Below the pieces are notes generated by a model. It saw nothing but the letters and a program-made list of their open reading frames with translations, was not told the origin of the DNA and ran no database searches. A program made the translations under genes and the position numbers. From the NCBI RefSeq assembly GCF_001639105.2, contig NZ_CP015285.1, positions 984,501 to 1,048,500 of the forward strand: DNA of 64,000 bases, given 5' to 3'. This document shows positions 49,594-58,657 of this stretch, piece by piece. The DNA comes from Azospirillum humicireducens. GTDB taxonomy: Bacteria > Pseudomonadota > Alphaproteobacteria > Azospirillales > Azospirillaceae. Position 1 is the stretch's first letter; every line of letters starts with the position of its first letter.

Positions 49594-50733
49594 ATGGACA
49601 TCGTCACCATGGCCCGCAAGGCGCCTTTGAAAGCCCGCAAGTCTCCGCTTCCCCCCGTCCTGTCCAACCCCTTCGTCCTGGCGCTGTTGGCCGTCGCCGC
49701 GGTGTTCGCCGTGGCGATGGGGGTGGCGACGCTGACCGGCGGACTGTCCGGCGGCGAGGCGGTCAAGCCGGCGCCGGTGCAGCAGGCGGCCCAGCAGACT
49801 GTCCAGCCGCCTCCGGTGCCGATGACGAAGGCGGAGCCGCCTGCCGCACCCCCGCGCTCTGCGGCTCAGCCCGAAGCCGAAGCTCCCGGCCAGACGGCGG
49901 CGGAGAAGCCGGCGCAGGCCGACTCCCGTCCGGCGGCGACGACCGTGGCGATGCTGCCGCCGCCCGCTCCGCCCAGCCAACCGCCGCAGGTGCAGGCTCC
50001 GCCCGGCAACGCCGCGCTGTGGCGCAAGAACGCGCTGCCGGCCGAGGTGCCGCAGGGCAGGCCGATGATCGCCATCGTCATCGACGACATGGGGCTGGAC
50101 CGCAAGCGCTCGACCAGGATGGCGGGCCTGCGTGGGCCGCTGACGCTGTCCTGGCTGCCCTACGCCCGCGACCTCCAGGTCCAGGCCAGGGCGGCGCGGG
50201 CCAATGGGCACGAGCTGATGCTGCACATGCCGATGGAACCCAGCGTGATGGCCGATCCCGGCCCGAACGCGCTGCTGGTCTCGCTCGACCGGGGGGAGAT
50301 CGTGAAGCGGGCCCGTGCGGCGCTGGACAGCTTCGACGGCTATGTCGGGGTCAACAACCATATGGGAAGCCGCTTCACCGCCGACCGTGCCGCGCTGGCG
50401 CCCGTGCTGGCCGAGCTGCATCGCCGCGGCCTGCTGTGGCTGGACAGCCGGACGACGCCCAACAGCGCCGGAATCGGGCTGGCGCGGGAGATGAAGATGC
50501 CCTGGGTCGGCCGCGACATCTTCCTCGACAACCAGGAGACGGTCGCCGCGGTCAAGGCGCAGTTGGCGAAGACGGAACAGGTGGCGAAGCGGCAGGGCTA
50601 CGCCGTCGCCATCGGCCACCCGCATGATGCGACAATCGATGCCCTGGCGTCCTGGCTACCGGAGGTGCAAAAGCGTGGCTTCGTACTTGTCCCGGTCAGC
50701 GCGGTGGTGCGGACGCACCATGCCGGCGGCTGA
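49594..50733 (+). CDS. Divergent polysaccharide deacetylase family protein (YibQ-like)
   Basis: Membrane-anchored periplasmic protein of about 379 residues. One N-terminal helix (FVLALLAVAAVFAVAMGVATL) is followed by a long Pro/Ala/Gln-rich low-complexity spacer (about 55-145). The catalytic-like NodB-fold domain (about 160-379) has PMIAIVIDDMGLD, HELMLHMPMEP, VGVNNHMGSRFTAD, LLWLDSRTTPNSAG and GYAVAIGHPHDATIDAL. The family (DUF610) is often next to ctp/envC in cell-envelope loci; its substrate is not established. The start could be ATG 49594 or 49609. Confidence 0.88.
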   Translation: MDIVTMARKAPLKARKSPLPPVLSNPFVLALLAVAAVFAVAMGVATLTGGLSGGEAVKPAPVQQAAQQTVQPPPVPMTKAEPPAAPPRSAAQPEAEAPGQTAAEKPAQADSRPAATTVAMLPPPAPPSQPPQVQAPPGNAALWRKNALPAEVPQGRPMIAIVIDDMGLDRKRSTRMAGLRGPLTLSWLPYARDLQVQARAARANGHELMLHMPMEPSVMADPGPNALLVSLDRGEIVKRARAALDSFDGYVGVNNHMGSRFTADRAALAPVLAELHRRGLLWLDSRTTPNSAGIGLAREMKMPWVGRDIFLDNQETVAAVKAQLAKTEQVAKRQGYAVAIGHPHDATIDALASWLPEVQKRGFVLVPVSAVVRTHHAGG

Positions 50734-50754
50734 CCCGACCGTGAGGGGAGCCCT

Positions 50755-50967
50755 GTGACGATGGCCGATGCTTACAAGGTGGATGGAATGACCTGCGGCG
50801 GCTGCGCCCGCTCGGTATCCAACGCGATCATCAAGGCGGCGCCCGACGCGGCCGTGACCGTGGACCTCGCGACCGGCACCGTGCTGGTGGATGGAGGCAT
50901 CGCGGCCGAGGTGGTCCGGCAGGCGGTGGAGGCCGCAGGCTTCGACTTCGGCGGCGTGGCAGCCTGA
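50755..50967 (+). CDS. Heavy-metal-associated (CopZ/Atx1-like) metal-binding protein
   Basis: A 70-residue ferredoxin-like-fold metallochaperone with the copper-binding motif GMTCGGC at about residues 11-17 and the expected betaalphabetabetaalphabeta spacing ending GFDFGGVAA. It probably carries Cu(I) in the cytosol to a P-type ATPase that is not in the window. The start is GTG 50755, with GGGGAG four bases upstream; ATG 50761 is also possible. It follows the deacetylase gene by 21 bases. No copper-responsive regulator is nearby. Confidence 0.93.
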   Translation: MTMADAYKVDGMTCGGCARSVSNAIIKAAPDAAVTVDLATGTVLVDGGIAAEVVRQAVEAAGFDFGGVAA

Positions 50968-51071
50968 CACCGCCGCGGTTCGCCGCGCTTGGTGCGGCGC
51001 AACAAAACCTTTTTCAGAATGTGGATATTGCGGGATACTCGGTACGACGCGATTCGTGCCGGGAGGTTCCG

Positions 51072-51302
51072 ATGCCGCTTTACTCGTACCGTTGCAAAGC
51101 CTGCGACCATGGGTTCGAGAGCCTTGTGCGCTCTGGAGAAACGCCGGTCTGCCCCTCTTGCGGCAGCGCCGATCTGACCCGTCAGCTGTCGAACGTGGCG
51201 CCGGAGGGCAAGTCCGGCGCCGTCGTCCAGTCGGCCCGCCGGATGGCGGCGAAGGAGGGGCATTTCAGCAACTATTCGCGGGCGGAACGGCCGAAGGGGT
51301 GA
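51072..51302 (+). CDS. FmdB-type zinc ribbon protein
   Basis: A 76-residue putative regulatory protein with a single zinc ribbon: YRCKACDHGFESLVRSGETPVCPSCGSADL supplies two CxxC knuckles. The remainder is a basic, flexible tail (QSARRMAAKEGHFSNYSRAERPKG). The family is named after FmdB near formamidase genes, but its role is unclear. ATG 51072 gives the conserved MPLYSYRC and follows GGGAGG. It is convergent with the lytic transglycosylase gene across a repeat. Confidence 0.93.
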   Translation: MPLYSYRCKACDHGFESLVRSGETPVCPSCGSADLTRQLSNVAPEGKSGAVVQSARRMAAKEGHFSNYSRAERPKG

Positions 51303-51318
51303 GGGTGGGGGCGTAACG

Positions 51319-51446
51319 GCCCCCTCCCTAACCCTCCCCCACTTTCAGTGGGAGAGGGAACTGCCGCCGCCATGCAAACTCTCCCCTCTCCCGCTGAAAG
51401 CGGGGGAGGGAGGGACCCGCGGCAAAGCCGTGGGAGGGAGGGGTCA
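51319..51446. repeat. GC-rich bipartite palindromic repeat, copy 3
   Basis: Located between the convergent 3' ends of the fmdB-like and slt genes. It begins with the shared CCCTCCCTAACCCTCCCC block, then hairpin CCCAC-TTTCA-GTGGGAG, spacer GGGAACTGCCGCCGCC, hairpin CTCCCGCT-GAA-AGCGGGGGAG, and a third small hairpin near 51417-51432. Confidence 0.8.
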
Positions 51447-51454
51447 CCATCCCC

Positions 51455-53440
51455 CTACCGCCGCAGATCCCTGTCCAGATTCGGCTCCACCCGGTCGCCA
51501 CCAAGGCGGCTGCGGTAGACCTGGACGGCCTCCAGCACGCGCTGGACATAGTTGCGGGTCTCGGAGATCGGGATCAGCTCGATCCAGTCGACCACGTCCA
51601 CCGTTTCGGTCCGCGGATCGCCATAGGTCTGCAGCCACTGGCGCACCCGGTTCGGCCCGGCATTGTAGCCGGCGACGGCCAGCACCCAGGAGCCGTTGAA
51701 GCGGTCGATCAGCTCCGACAGATAGGCCGAGCCCAGCGTGACGTTGTAGCCTGGATCCGAGGTCAGCCGGGCGTTGGTGTGCTTGAGCCCCAGCTTGCCC
51801 GCCACCAGCTGCGCCGTGGCCGGCATCAGCTGCATCAGGCCGCGGGCGCCGGCCGACGAGACGATGGTGGGGTTGAAGGTGCTCTCCTGCCGGATGATGC
51901 CGTGGATCAGCGCCAGATCCGGCGCCGCCGGCCGGGCGTCGATCATCGGGTAGCCGGCCTCGACCAGGAACACCTCGTTCTGCGCCGCGTCCTTGGCCGC
52001 GGCGACGGCGAGGTCGCGGCGGCCGACCTCGCTCGCCAGCCGGGCGGCGAGAACATAGTCGGCGGGGGTCTTGGCATCCAGGCTGACGCGGCGGACGAAG
52101 CTGCCCAGCCGGTCGTCGGTGCTGCCGCCGATCTCCGCCAGCAGGCGGGCGACGCGCACCACCTCGCGCCGGTTGAAGGCGGCGCTGTCGGCGCTGGACA
52201 CCGACGGCGGCGTCGGCAGGGTGACGGCACCGTTGGAGACATGGCGGAAGGCCAGCTGGCCGTAGAAGGTGGTGGGGTAGGTCGCGGCCTTGGCATACCA
52301 GTCGCGGGCGGGCTCCGTCTGTCCCAGCGCCTCCGCCGCCCGTCCGCACCAGTAGGCGCCGCGCGCCTTGCTGATCGGGGCCGAGACGGAGCGGTAGAGC
52401 TTGTGGAAATGGGCGAAGGCCTCCGACGGCTTGTCGAGGAAGCGCAGAGCCAGGAAGCCCGACAGGAACTCGGCGTCGGCGAAGGCGCTGCCCTCGGTCA
52501 TGCCGTGGGTGCTGACCAGACGGTAGGCGAGGTTGAAGTCGCCGCGTTCCATCGCCCGGCGGGCCAGCAGATGACGCTCCGGCCACCAGGCCTGCGGACG
52601 GCCGAGGTCGGTGCCGGCGCGGGCCATGATCTCCAGCGCGCCGGCATCGTCGCCCTTCCGGCGCAGATAGCGGGCGCGGTCGAACATCAGGCCGGGATCG
52701 TCCCGCAGTGCAGGGGCAACGCGCGACAGCGCCGCGTCGGCGTTCGGGCTGTCGCCGTCCAGCGCGATGCGTGCCTCGATCAGCGTGTCATAGGCCTCGT
52801 CGAAGAAGGGCAGCATCCGGCGGACCGGCGCCTCCTGCTTGGCCCACAGCAGCCGGTCGATGCGCGCCTTGTGGTCCTGCGGGCGCAGATAGGGCGTGTA
52901 ATGGGCAAGGAAGGTCGCCTCCTCGTCCGGGGTGAAGGTGGCGTCGGTCCATTGCTTGCGGATCAGCGCGGTCGCGCGCTCCACGCTGCCGGTGGCGATC
53001 AGCGCATCGGCATGGCGGACGAAGCCGTCGTTGGTCTGCGGCGGGCTCTGGCGGAACCACTCCACCACCTCGGCCGGCGGGATATCGGGCATCGCCAGCT
53101 CGGCCTGACGGCGCAGCGCCGCCATGTTGGGCCAGTCCGGATTGTCGCGGATGAAGGCGGTGATTTCGGCGAAGCTGCCGCCGCCGGGAGTGGCGAGCGC
53201 CATCCAGCGCAAAACCTTCGCCGGTAACGGGTCCTGCGCACGCGTCGCCGTTGCCAGCGCCTCGGCAAGCCGGTCGTTGTCGGCGAGCTTGAAAGCCTCG
53301 CGATAGATGGCGATGTCCTGTGCGCTCAGCGCCGCGGCGGGCAGGGCGCCGGGAACCGCGGCGATAAGGGTGAGGAGACCCGCGAAAACAGCGGTCCGGG
53401 CGCTCTTGCCGAGGGCGGCGGGGAGGGATAATGTGCGCAA
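51455..53440 (-). CDS. slt: Soluble lytic murein transglycosylase (Slt70-like)
   Basis: Periplasmic enzyme cleaving peptidoglycan glycan strands with 1,6-anhydro product. TTG 53440 is chosen because GGAAAAAAGAG precedes it and a proper signal peptide follows ([23 protein letters not shown]). The next about 430 residues form the alpha-superhelical U domain with TPR-like repeats. The C-terminal SLT domain (about 505-640) has catalytic glutamate in [28 protein letters not shown], then GSAYL and [16 protein letters not shown]. The 661 residues match Slt70. Its start is 36 bp from divergent dapA, so its promoter must overlap dapA sequence. Confidence 0.94.
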   Translation of the reverse strand: MRTLSLPAALGKSARTAVFAGLLTLIAAVPGALPAAALSAQDIAIYREAFKLADNDRLAEALATATRAQDPLPAKVLRWMALATPGGGSFAEITAFIRDNPDWPNMAALRRQAELAMPDIPPAEVVEWFRQSPPQTNDGFVRHADALIATGSVERATALIRKQWTDATFTPDEEATFLAHYTPYLRPQDHKARIDRLLWAKQEAPVRRMLPFFDEAYDTLIEARIALDGDSPNADAALSRVAPALRDDPGLMFDRARYLRRKGDDAGALEIMARAGTDLGRPQAWWPERHLLARRAMERGDFNLAYRLVSTHGMTEGSAFADAEFLSGFLALRFLDKPSEAFAHFHKLYRSVSAPISKARGAYWCGRAAEALGQTEPARDWYAKAATYPTTFYGQLAFRHVSNGAVTLPTPPSVSSADSAAFNRREVVRVARLLAEIGGSTDDRLGSFVRRVSLDAKTPADYVLAARLASEVGRRDLAVAAAKDAAQNEVFLVEAGYPMIDARPAAPDLALIHGIIRQESTFNPTIVSSAGARGLMQLMPATAQLVAGKLGLKHTNARLTSDPGYNVTLGSAYLSELIDRFNGSWVLAVAGYNAGPNRVRQWLQTYGDPRTETVDVVDWIELIPISETRNYVQRVLEAVQVYRSRLGGDRVEPNLDRDLRR

Positions 53441-53476
53441 CTCTTTTTTCCAGCTAAGCCGACTGAGGAGGCAGCC

Positions 53477-54352
53477 ATGTTCCACGGTTCCATCGTCGCC
53501 CTTCTGACTCCGTTCAAGGGCGGGAAAGTGGACGAGAAGGCCTTCCAGTCCTTCGTGGAGTGGCAGGTCGCCCAGGGCACGCATGGTCTGGTGCCCTGCG
53601 GCACCACCGGCGAGTCGCCGACCCTGTCCCACGATGAACACAACCGCGTCGTGGAGTTGTGCATCGAGGCCGCCGGCGGCAAGGTCCCGGTGATGGCCGG
53701 GAGCGGTTCCAATTCGACCGACGAGGCGATCGCGCTGACCCGCCATGCCAGGCAGGCCGGCGCGCAGGCGGCGCTCGTGGTCACGCCCTACTACAACAAG
53801 CCGTCTCAAGAGGGTCTGTACCAGCATTTCAAGGCGATCCATGACGCGGCGGATTTGCCGATCTTCATTTACAACATTCCCGGCCGCAGTGTCGTGGATA
53901 TGTCTGTGGCGACGATGGCCCGGCTGGCGAAGCTGCCCAACATCGTCGGCGTGAAGGATGCCACCGCCGACCTGTCCCGCCCGTCCCGCCTGCTGCAGGA
54001 GGTCGGCCGCGACTTCATCCAGCTGTCGGGCGAGGACGCCACCGCGCTGGCCTTCAACGCGCAGGGCGGCGTGGGCTGCATCTCCGTCACCGCGAACATC
54101 GCGCCGGCGCTGTGCTCCGCCATGCAGAACGCTTGGGCCAAGGGCGATCTGAAGGAGGCCTTCCGCCTGCGCGACGTGCTGTCGCCGCTGCACGACTCGA
54201 TGTTCGTCGAGACCAGCCCGGCTCCGGTGAAGTTCGCCGCCAGCCTGCTGGGTCTCGCCACCGACGAAGTGCGCCTGCCGCTGGTTCCGGCCTCCGACAA
54301 CGCCCGCGCCGCCGTGCGTGGAGCCATGACCAAAGCCGGCCTGTTGTCGTAA
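53477..54352 (+). CDS. dapA: 4-hydroxy-tetrahydrodipicolinate synthase
   Basis: TIM-barrel enzyme condensing pyruvate and aspartate semialdehyde in lysine and diaminopimelate synthesis. The Schiff-base lysine is K160 in [11 protein letters not shown]132 ([13 protein letters not shown]) and the GTTGESPTL loop (42-50) complete the active site. The length of 291 is typical. ATG 53477 follows GAGGAGG. It is followed by smpB after 30 bases, a frequent alphaproteobacterial neighbour. The divergent slt gene also serves cell-wall metabolism. Confidence 0.98.
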   Translation: MFHGSIVALLTPFKGGKVDEKAFQSFVEWQVAQGTHGLVPCGTTGESPTLSHDEHNRVVELCIEAAGGKVPVMAGSGSNSTDEAIALTRHARQAGAQAALVVTPYYNKPSQEGLYQHFKAIHDAADLPIFIYNIPGRSVVDMSVATMARLAKLPNIVGVKDATADLSRPSRLLQEVGRDFIQLSGEDATALAFNAQGGVGCISVTANIAPALCSAMQNAWAKGDLKEAFRLRDVLSPLHDSMFVETSPAPVKFAASLLGLATDEVRLPLVPASDNARAAVRGAMTKAGLLS

Positions 54353-54382
54353 CCGACAGCAAGGGCCGTAGAGGAGAGAGAC

Positions 54383-54856
54383 TTGGCGACGCGCGAGGAA
54401 GCTAAAAAATACGCGGCGCAGAACCGCCGCGCGCGATTCGACTTCTTCATCGACGATGTTCTCGAAGCCGGGATCATGCTGACCGGGTCGGAGGTGAAGT
54501 CGCTTCGCGGCGGCCGCGCCAGCGTGAACGAGGCCTATGCCGGCCTGAAGGGCGGGGAACTGTTTCTGTTCAACGCCTACATCCCCGAATATCTCCAGGC
54601 CGGCCGCGTCGATCAGCATGAGCCCAAGCGCCCGCGCAAGCTGCTGGTCCGCCGCCGCGAGTTGGACAAGCTCGCGGCCGGCATCAAGCAGAAGGGCGTG
54701 ACGCTCGTGCCGATGTCGGTCTATTTCAACGAACGCGGCTTCGCCAAGGTCGAGATCGGTCTCGCCACCGGCAAGAAGAAGCACGACAAGCGCGAGAGCG
54801 AGAAGGAACGCAGCTGGCAGCGCGACAAGGCGCGGCTGATGCGCGACAAGGGCTGA
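54383..54856 (+). CDS. smpB: SsrA-binding protein SmpB
   Basis: Partner of tmRNA in rescuing stalled ribosomes. The OB-like fold shows NRRARFDFFIDDVLEAGIMLTGSEVKSLRGGRASVNEAY, IPEYLQAGRVDQHEPKRPRKLLVRRRELDKL, and the basic C-terminal tail GKKKHDKRESEKERSWQRDKARLMRDK that enters the mRNA channel. The start is TTG 54383 behind AGGAGAG. The length of 157 fits. The tmRNA gene was not found in this window. A methyltransferase gene follows after five bases. Confidence 0.98.
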   Translation: MATREEAKKYAAQNRRARFDFFIDDVLEAGIMLTGSEVKSLRGGRASVNEAYAGLKGGELFLFNAYIPEYLQAGRVDQHEPKRPRKLLVRRRELDKLAAGIKQKGVTLVPMSVYFNERGFAKVEIGLATGKKKHDKRESEKERSWQRDKARLMRDKG

Positions 54857-54861
54857 TCCAG

Positions 54862-55884
54862 GTGGCACGTCTCGACAACCGGGCCACGGACCGCGACTCC
54901 ACCGTCGCCGCCGTGGCCGCCGAAGCCCTGTCCGACATCCGGCCACAGGGCCGGATTCTTGTTGCCTTCGACAGCGACGGCGCCATCGCCGACGCGCTTC
55001 GCGACGGCGGGGCGGAGGTGGTGGTGTGGAACCGGCTCGCTGTCGGCGGGCAGGTTGCCACGCCCTGGCCGGCAGAGGGGCCGTTCGACGGCGCCGTGCT
55101 GCGCCTGCCGCGCGGCTGGGCCGGATTCGAGATGGCGCTGCATGCGCTGGCCTCGCGCCTTGCCCCCGGTGCGCCTCTGTGGATCGCCGGCGGCAACGAC
55201 GAGGGCGTGACCAGCGCGCCCAAGCATCTCGACGGGCTGGCCGGAGAGCCGGAAACGCTGATCATCAAGCGGCGTGCCCGCTTGCTGCTGACCCGGCGCA
55301 CCGATGCGCCGGCCAAGGGCGCGCTGGAGGATTGGCGGCAGACCGTTCCCCTGACACTGCCGGACCGGACGCTGGAACTGGTGTCCTATCCCGGCCTGTT
55401 CGCCCACGGACATCTGGATGTCGGCACCGAGTGCCTGCTGAAGGTGCTGCCGGAGGTGGCGGCCGGCACCCGTGTGCTGGACTTCGGCTGCGGTGCCGGG
55501 GTGATCGCGCGGGCGGTGCGGGAACGCCAGCCCGATGCACCGCTGACCCTGCTGGACATCGATGCGGTGGCTTTGCACGCCGCCCGCCAGAATGTGCCCG
55601 ATGCCGAACTGGTGCTGAGCGACGGGCTGGCGGGGCTGGGCACCCGCGAGCGCTTCGGCCTGATCCTGTCCAACCCCCCGCTTCATCGTGGCAAGGATGA
55701 GGATTTCGGCATGCTCGACGCGCTGGTGGCCGGAACGAAGCAGTATCTGAAGCTGCGCGGCACGCTGGTGGCGGTGACCCAGCGGACGGCCGGCGTCGGC
55801 AAGCTGTTCAAGACGGCCTTCGGGCACAGCGACATGCTGCTGGAGACCACGCAGTTCCAGGTCTGGGCGGGGACGCCGAAGTAG
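54862..55884 (+). CDS. Class I SAM-dependent methyltransferase, RsmC-like
   Basis: A 340-residue protein laid out as in 16S rRNA (guanine-N2) methyltransferase RsmC. It has a degenerate N-terminal domain (about 1-165) and a catalytic C-terminal Rossmann domain with motif I VLDFGCGAGVIARAV, acidic DID in LTLLDIDAVALHAAR, and the N2-G/N-methyl motif NPPLHRGKDEDFGML. RlmG is the other candidate. GTG 54862 follows smpB closely, so the two may be co-transcribed. Downstream is a palindromic repeat and a convergent aldo/keto reductase gene. Confidence 0.85.
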   Translation: MARLDNRATDRDSTVAAVAAEALSDIRPQGRILVAFDSDGAIADALRDGGAEVVVWNRLAVGGQVATPWPAEGPFDGAVLRLPRGWAGFEMALHALASRLAPGAPLWIAGGNDEGVTSAPKHLDGLAGEPETLIIKRRARLLLTRRTDAPAKGALEDWRQTVPLTLPDRTLELVSYPGLFAHGHLDVGTECLLKVLPEVAAGTRVLDFGCGAGVIARAVRERQPDAPLTLLDIDAVALHAARQNVPDAELVLSDGLAGLGTRERFGLILSNPPLHRGKDEDFGMLDALVAGTKQYLKLRGTLVAVTQRTAGVGKLFKTAFGHSDMLLETTQFQVWAGTPK

Positions 55885-55898
55885 GGGGGAGTGCCGGT

Positions 55899-56048
55899 GC
55901 CCCCTCCCTAACCCTCCCCCGCTCTCGGCCGGCCGAAGGCCGGTCCGATCGCGGGAGAGGGAACTCCGCCGCCCGCCCAAATACCCTCCTCCCAGCAAGC
56001 GTTCTACCCCCTCTCCCGCGAAGCGGGGGAGGGATGGGGAGGGGGCAA
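55899..56048. repeat. GC-rich bipartite palindromic repeat, copy 4
   Basis: Longest copy, between the convergent methyltransferase and aldo/keto reductase genes. It has the shared leading block, a first hairpin enlarged by GGCCGGCCGAAGGCCGG, spacer GGGAACTCCGCCGCC, AGCAAGCGTT, then hairpin CTCCCGC-GAA-GCGGGGGAG and GGGGGCAA. The AAGCGTT element also occurs at the edge of copy 1. Confidence 0.8.
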
Positions 56049-56066
56049 TCCGTCACTGAGACTGCC

Positions 56067-57050
56067 TCACACATTCACCCCCCGCATCCCCTCCGCCGTA
56101 TAGCGGTCGCCCGCTGCGGCACCCGGCGGCAGTGCGTCGCTCAGCGCCTTCACCTCCGCCTCGGTCAGCGTCACCGCGGCGGCGCCGACATTCTCCTCCA
56201 GATATTTGATCCGTTTGGTCCCCGGAATCGGCAGGATCTCCGGTCCTTGCGCCAGCAGCCACGCCAGCGCCACCTGTCCCGGCGTGCAGCCCTTCTGCGC
56301 CGCCAGCGCCTTCACCTGCTCGACCAGGGCCAGATTGCGGTCGAAATTCCCGCCGGCGAAGCGCGGTGCCACGCGGCGGAAGTCGTTCTCGGCGAACTGG
56401 TCGGGGCTGCTGACCGCGCCGGTCAGCATGCCGCGGCCGAGCGGGGCGTAGGCGACCAGCGAAATCCCCAGCTCCCGGCAGGCCGGCAGCACCGCATCCT
56501 CTACGTCGCGGGTCCATAGCGAGTATTCGCTCTGCACGGCGGCGATGGGGTGGACGGCATGCGCGCGTCGCAGGGTCGTGGCCGAGACCTCCGACAGGCC
56601 GAGCGCCCGGACCTTGCCGGCCTTCACCAGATCGGCCATGGCGCCGACCGTCTCCTCCACCGGGGTGTCCGGGTTGACGCGGTGGGCGTAGTAGAGATCG
56701 ATGGTCTCCACCCCCAGCCGCTTCAGCGAGGCGTCGCAGGCCTGCGCCACATAGGCCGGGCTGGTGTCGATGCGGCGGGCGTACTCGCCGGGCTGGCGGA
56801 CGATGCCGAACTTGGTCGCGATCACCAGCCGGTCGCGCTTGCCGGCCAGGAAGCGGGCGAGCAGCGATTCGTTATGGCCGCTGCCGTACATGTCGGCGGT
56901 GTCGTAATGGGTGACGCCAAGTTCGAACGCCCGCTCCAGCGTGGTGAGCGACTGGGAATCGTCGGTCGGTCCGTAGAACTCCGACATGCCCATGCAGCCG
57001 AGACCGATCTCGGAAACCGAGAGAATGCTGCCGATGTTGCGTTGTTTCAT
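56067..57050 (-). CDS. Aldo/keto reductase (AKR13-like)
   Basis: NADPH-dependent TIM-barrel oxidoreductase of 327 residues. It begins [22 protein letters not shown], with the tetrad residues in [14 protein letters not shown] (Asp, Tyr), IATKFG (Lys) and YYAHRVNP (His). The NADPH pocket is seen in [13 protein letters not shown] and [19 protein letters not shown]. The CMGMS form is typical of AKR13/YajO-type enzymes acting on reactive aldehydes or quinones. It is divergent from a TetR gene, with an operator between them, so it is most likely under that regulator. Confidence 0.93.
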   Translation of the reverse strand: MKQRNIGSILSVSEIGLGCMGMSEFYGPTDDSQSLTTLERAFELGVTHYDTADMYGSGHNESLLARFLAGKRDRLVIATKFGIVRQPGEYARRIDTSPAYVAQACDASLKRLGVETIDLYYAHRVNPDTPVEETVGAMADLVKAGKVRALGLSEVSATTLRRAHAVHPIAAVQSEYSLWTRDVEDAVLPACRELGISLVAYAPLGRGMLTGAVSSPDQFAENDFRRVAPRFAGGNFDRNLALVEQVKALAAQKGCTPGQVALAWLLAQGPEILPIPGTKRIKYLEENVGAAAVTLTEAEVKALSDALPPGAAAGDRYTAEGMRGVNV

Positions 57051-57109
57051 CGCTTTACCCCTCCCGTGCCGCGGCCGGGCGGATTACCCTGGGAGCCTGC
57101 GGCAGAAAA

Positions 57110-57130
57110 TACACTACACGGTGCAGTGTA
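57110..57130. promoter_or_regulatory. Palindromic TetR-family operator
   Basis: A 21-bp near-palindrome with half-sites TACACT and AGTGTA around CAC-G-GTG lies between the divergent reductase and TetR genes, 60 bases from the reductase start and 16 from the TetR start. This is the size and form of TetR-family operators. Confidence 0.75.
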
Positions 57131-57145
57131 CTTGGCGGCGGGGGA

Positions 57146-57793
57146 ATGTCAATGTCTCGGGAGGGTGATGCTGTGCGCGGTTCGGCGAAGCGGGATGCGG
57201 TGGTGGAGGCGGCGACCCGCGCCTTCCTGACCCACGGGTACGAGGCGTCATCGATGGACGCCATCGCCGCCGACGCGAATGTGTCGAAGCGCACCGTCTA
57301 CAATCACTTCCCCGGCAAGCGGGAGCTGTTCCAGGCCGTGGTTGCCGGCCTGTACAAGGGGTTCAACAGCGACGGCGACCAGACGCTTCGCCACGATCAG
57401 CCGCCGGAACAGGCGCTGCCCGCCTTCCTGCGGTCGCTGCTGGTCCATATGCGCCGGCCGGAGGTGCGCGGGCTGCTGCGCCTCGTCATCGCCGAGCATC
57501 AACGCTTTCCCGAATTGTCGCAGGACTATCTGGAAGGCGGGAAGGGGCAGGCCTATGCGCTGCTCGACGACTATATCGCCGCCCAGCATGCGCGAGGCCG
57601 GCTGAACGCCCCCGATCCGCATGTGGCGGCGACCCAGCTGTTGGGCGGCATGAAGGAGGTGCTGTTCTGGCCGACCATGCTTGGCCTGCCGGTCGCCGCC
57701 GATCCGGAGCGGGTGATCGCCGAGTCGGTGGCAGCGTTGGTGCGGGCCTATGGCTCCGCACCGGTCAACGGTCGCGAAGGTCCGATGGGTTGA
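57146..57793 (+). CDS. TetR/AcrR family transcriptional repressor
   Basis: A 215-residue regulator. The N-terminal HTH (about 15-65) shows AVVEAATRAFLTHGYEASSMDAIAADANVSKRTVYNHFPGKRELFQAVV, the canonical TetR pattern. The C-terminal part matches TetR_C_7/AefR-like domains (LLRLVIAEHQRFPELSQDY, LLGGMKEVLFWPTMLGLP). The likely target is the palindrome 57110-57130 shared with the divergent aldo/keto reductase. ATG 57146 or 57152 is the start. Its last 29 bases overlap the convergent AraC gene. Confidence 0.92.
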   Translation: MSMSREGDAVRGSAKRDAVVEAATRAFLTHGYEASSMDAIAADANVSKRTVYNHFPGKRELFQAVVAGLYKGFNSDGDQTLRHDQPPEQALPAFLRSLLVHMRRPEVRGLLRLVIAEHQRFPELSQDYLEGGKGQAYALLDDYIAAQHARGRLNAPDPHVAATQLLGGMKEVLFWPTMLGLPVAADPERVIAESVAALVRAYGSAPVNGREGPMG

Positions 57794-58625
57794 CGCCGAC
57801 GGCGGCGCGGATGCGCCGGGCGAAGTGGGACCGGTTGGCGTAGCCGCAGGCTTCCGCCGCCTCCTGCACGCTCAGCCCCTCGCGTTCCAGGAGATCGCGG
57901 GCATGGGAGACACGCTCCTCCACCAGGATGCTGCGGACCGAGCAGCCTTCCTCCGACAGCCGGCGGCGCAGCGTGCCGGTGCTGAGGTTGAGCGCACCGG
58001 CGACGCTGTCCGCCGTCCAGGCGGTATCCGGCCGGGTGCGCAGCAGTTGGCGGACCGCGTCGGCGGTGCCGGTCGGCGCGACCGGACCCAGCCACCAGAC
58101 GCCGTCCTCCAGCAGGGCCAGAAGCACCTCCATGCAACGATGCTCGGCCAGCTTCGGCGGCAGCGGCGGGTCTGCGGTCAAGCCGGCGGCGGCGTGGTGG
58201 ATGGCGTCGGTCAGGGCCGGCGTCAGGGCGACATGCCAGTCGCCCGGCCGGGTGCGCTGGGTCAGCCCCTCCGTGCCGTGGGCGCGCAGAAGCCGCCGAA
58301 CCATCTCCGCGGGGAACTCCAGCACCAGGGCGCGGTAGCGGCCGGCGGAACCGGGATCGTTCACCACCGACCCGCACCAGCCCGGCGGCAGCAGCATGGC
58401 CGTGCCGGCGGGAAAGCTGCGGGTGGTGCCGGCGGCGTCGGTCAGCTCCTTGACGCCCTCCAACACGGCGATCAGGGCGGTGCGCTCGATCCGCACCTCC
58501 GCCAGCCGCTCGCAGTCATGGGCGATGAAGGCCCACAGCTCCGGCCGGTGCGGACGGTCGCCCGCTCCCGGACGCTGGTCGCGGGCGGCGAAGCGGGACA
58601 GGCGGGCAAGGAGGTCTGGACCCAT
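57765..58625 (-). CDS. AraC family transcriptional regulator
   Basis: A 286-residue regulator with an N-terminal cupin-like sensor domain (about 40-150, FPAGTAMLLPPGWCGSV) and a C-terminal double HTH (about 190-284: WTADSVAGALNLSTGTLRRRLSEEG, LSVQEAAEACGYANRSHFARRIRAAVGVNPSDLR). The gene overlaps the 3' end of the convergent TetR gene by 29 bases. It is followed upstream by the PEBP gene on the same strand, 32 bases away, so the two may be one unit. The inducer is unknown. Confidence 0.9.
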   Translation of the reverse strand: MGPDLLARLSRFAARDQRPGAGDRPHRPELWAFIAHDCERLAEVRIERTALIAVLEGVKELTDAAGTTRSFPAGTAMLLPPGWCGSVVNDPGSAGRYRALVLEFPAEMVRRLLRAHGTEGLTQRTRPGDWHVALTPALTDAIHHAAAGLTADPPLPPKLAEHRCMEVLLALLEDGVWWLGPVAPTGTADAVRQLLRTRPDTAWTADSVAGALNLSTGTLRRRLSEEGCSVRSILVEERVSHARDLLEREGLSVQEAAEACGYANRSHFARRIRAAVGVNPSDLRDR

Positions 58626-58657
58626 GGCATCATCCTATGGCGACGGCCAGCGGTCGA

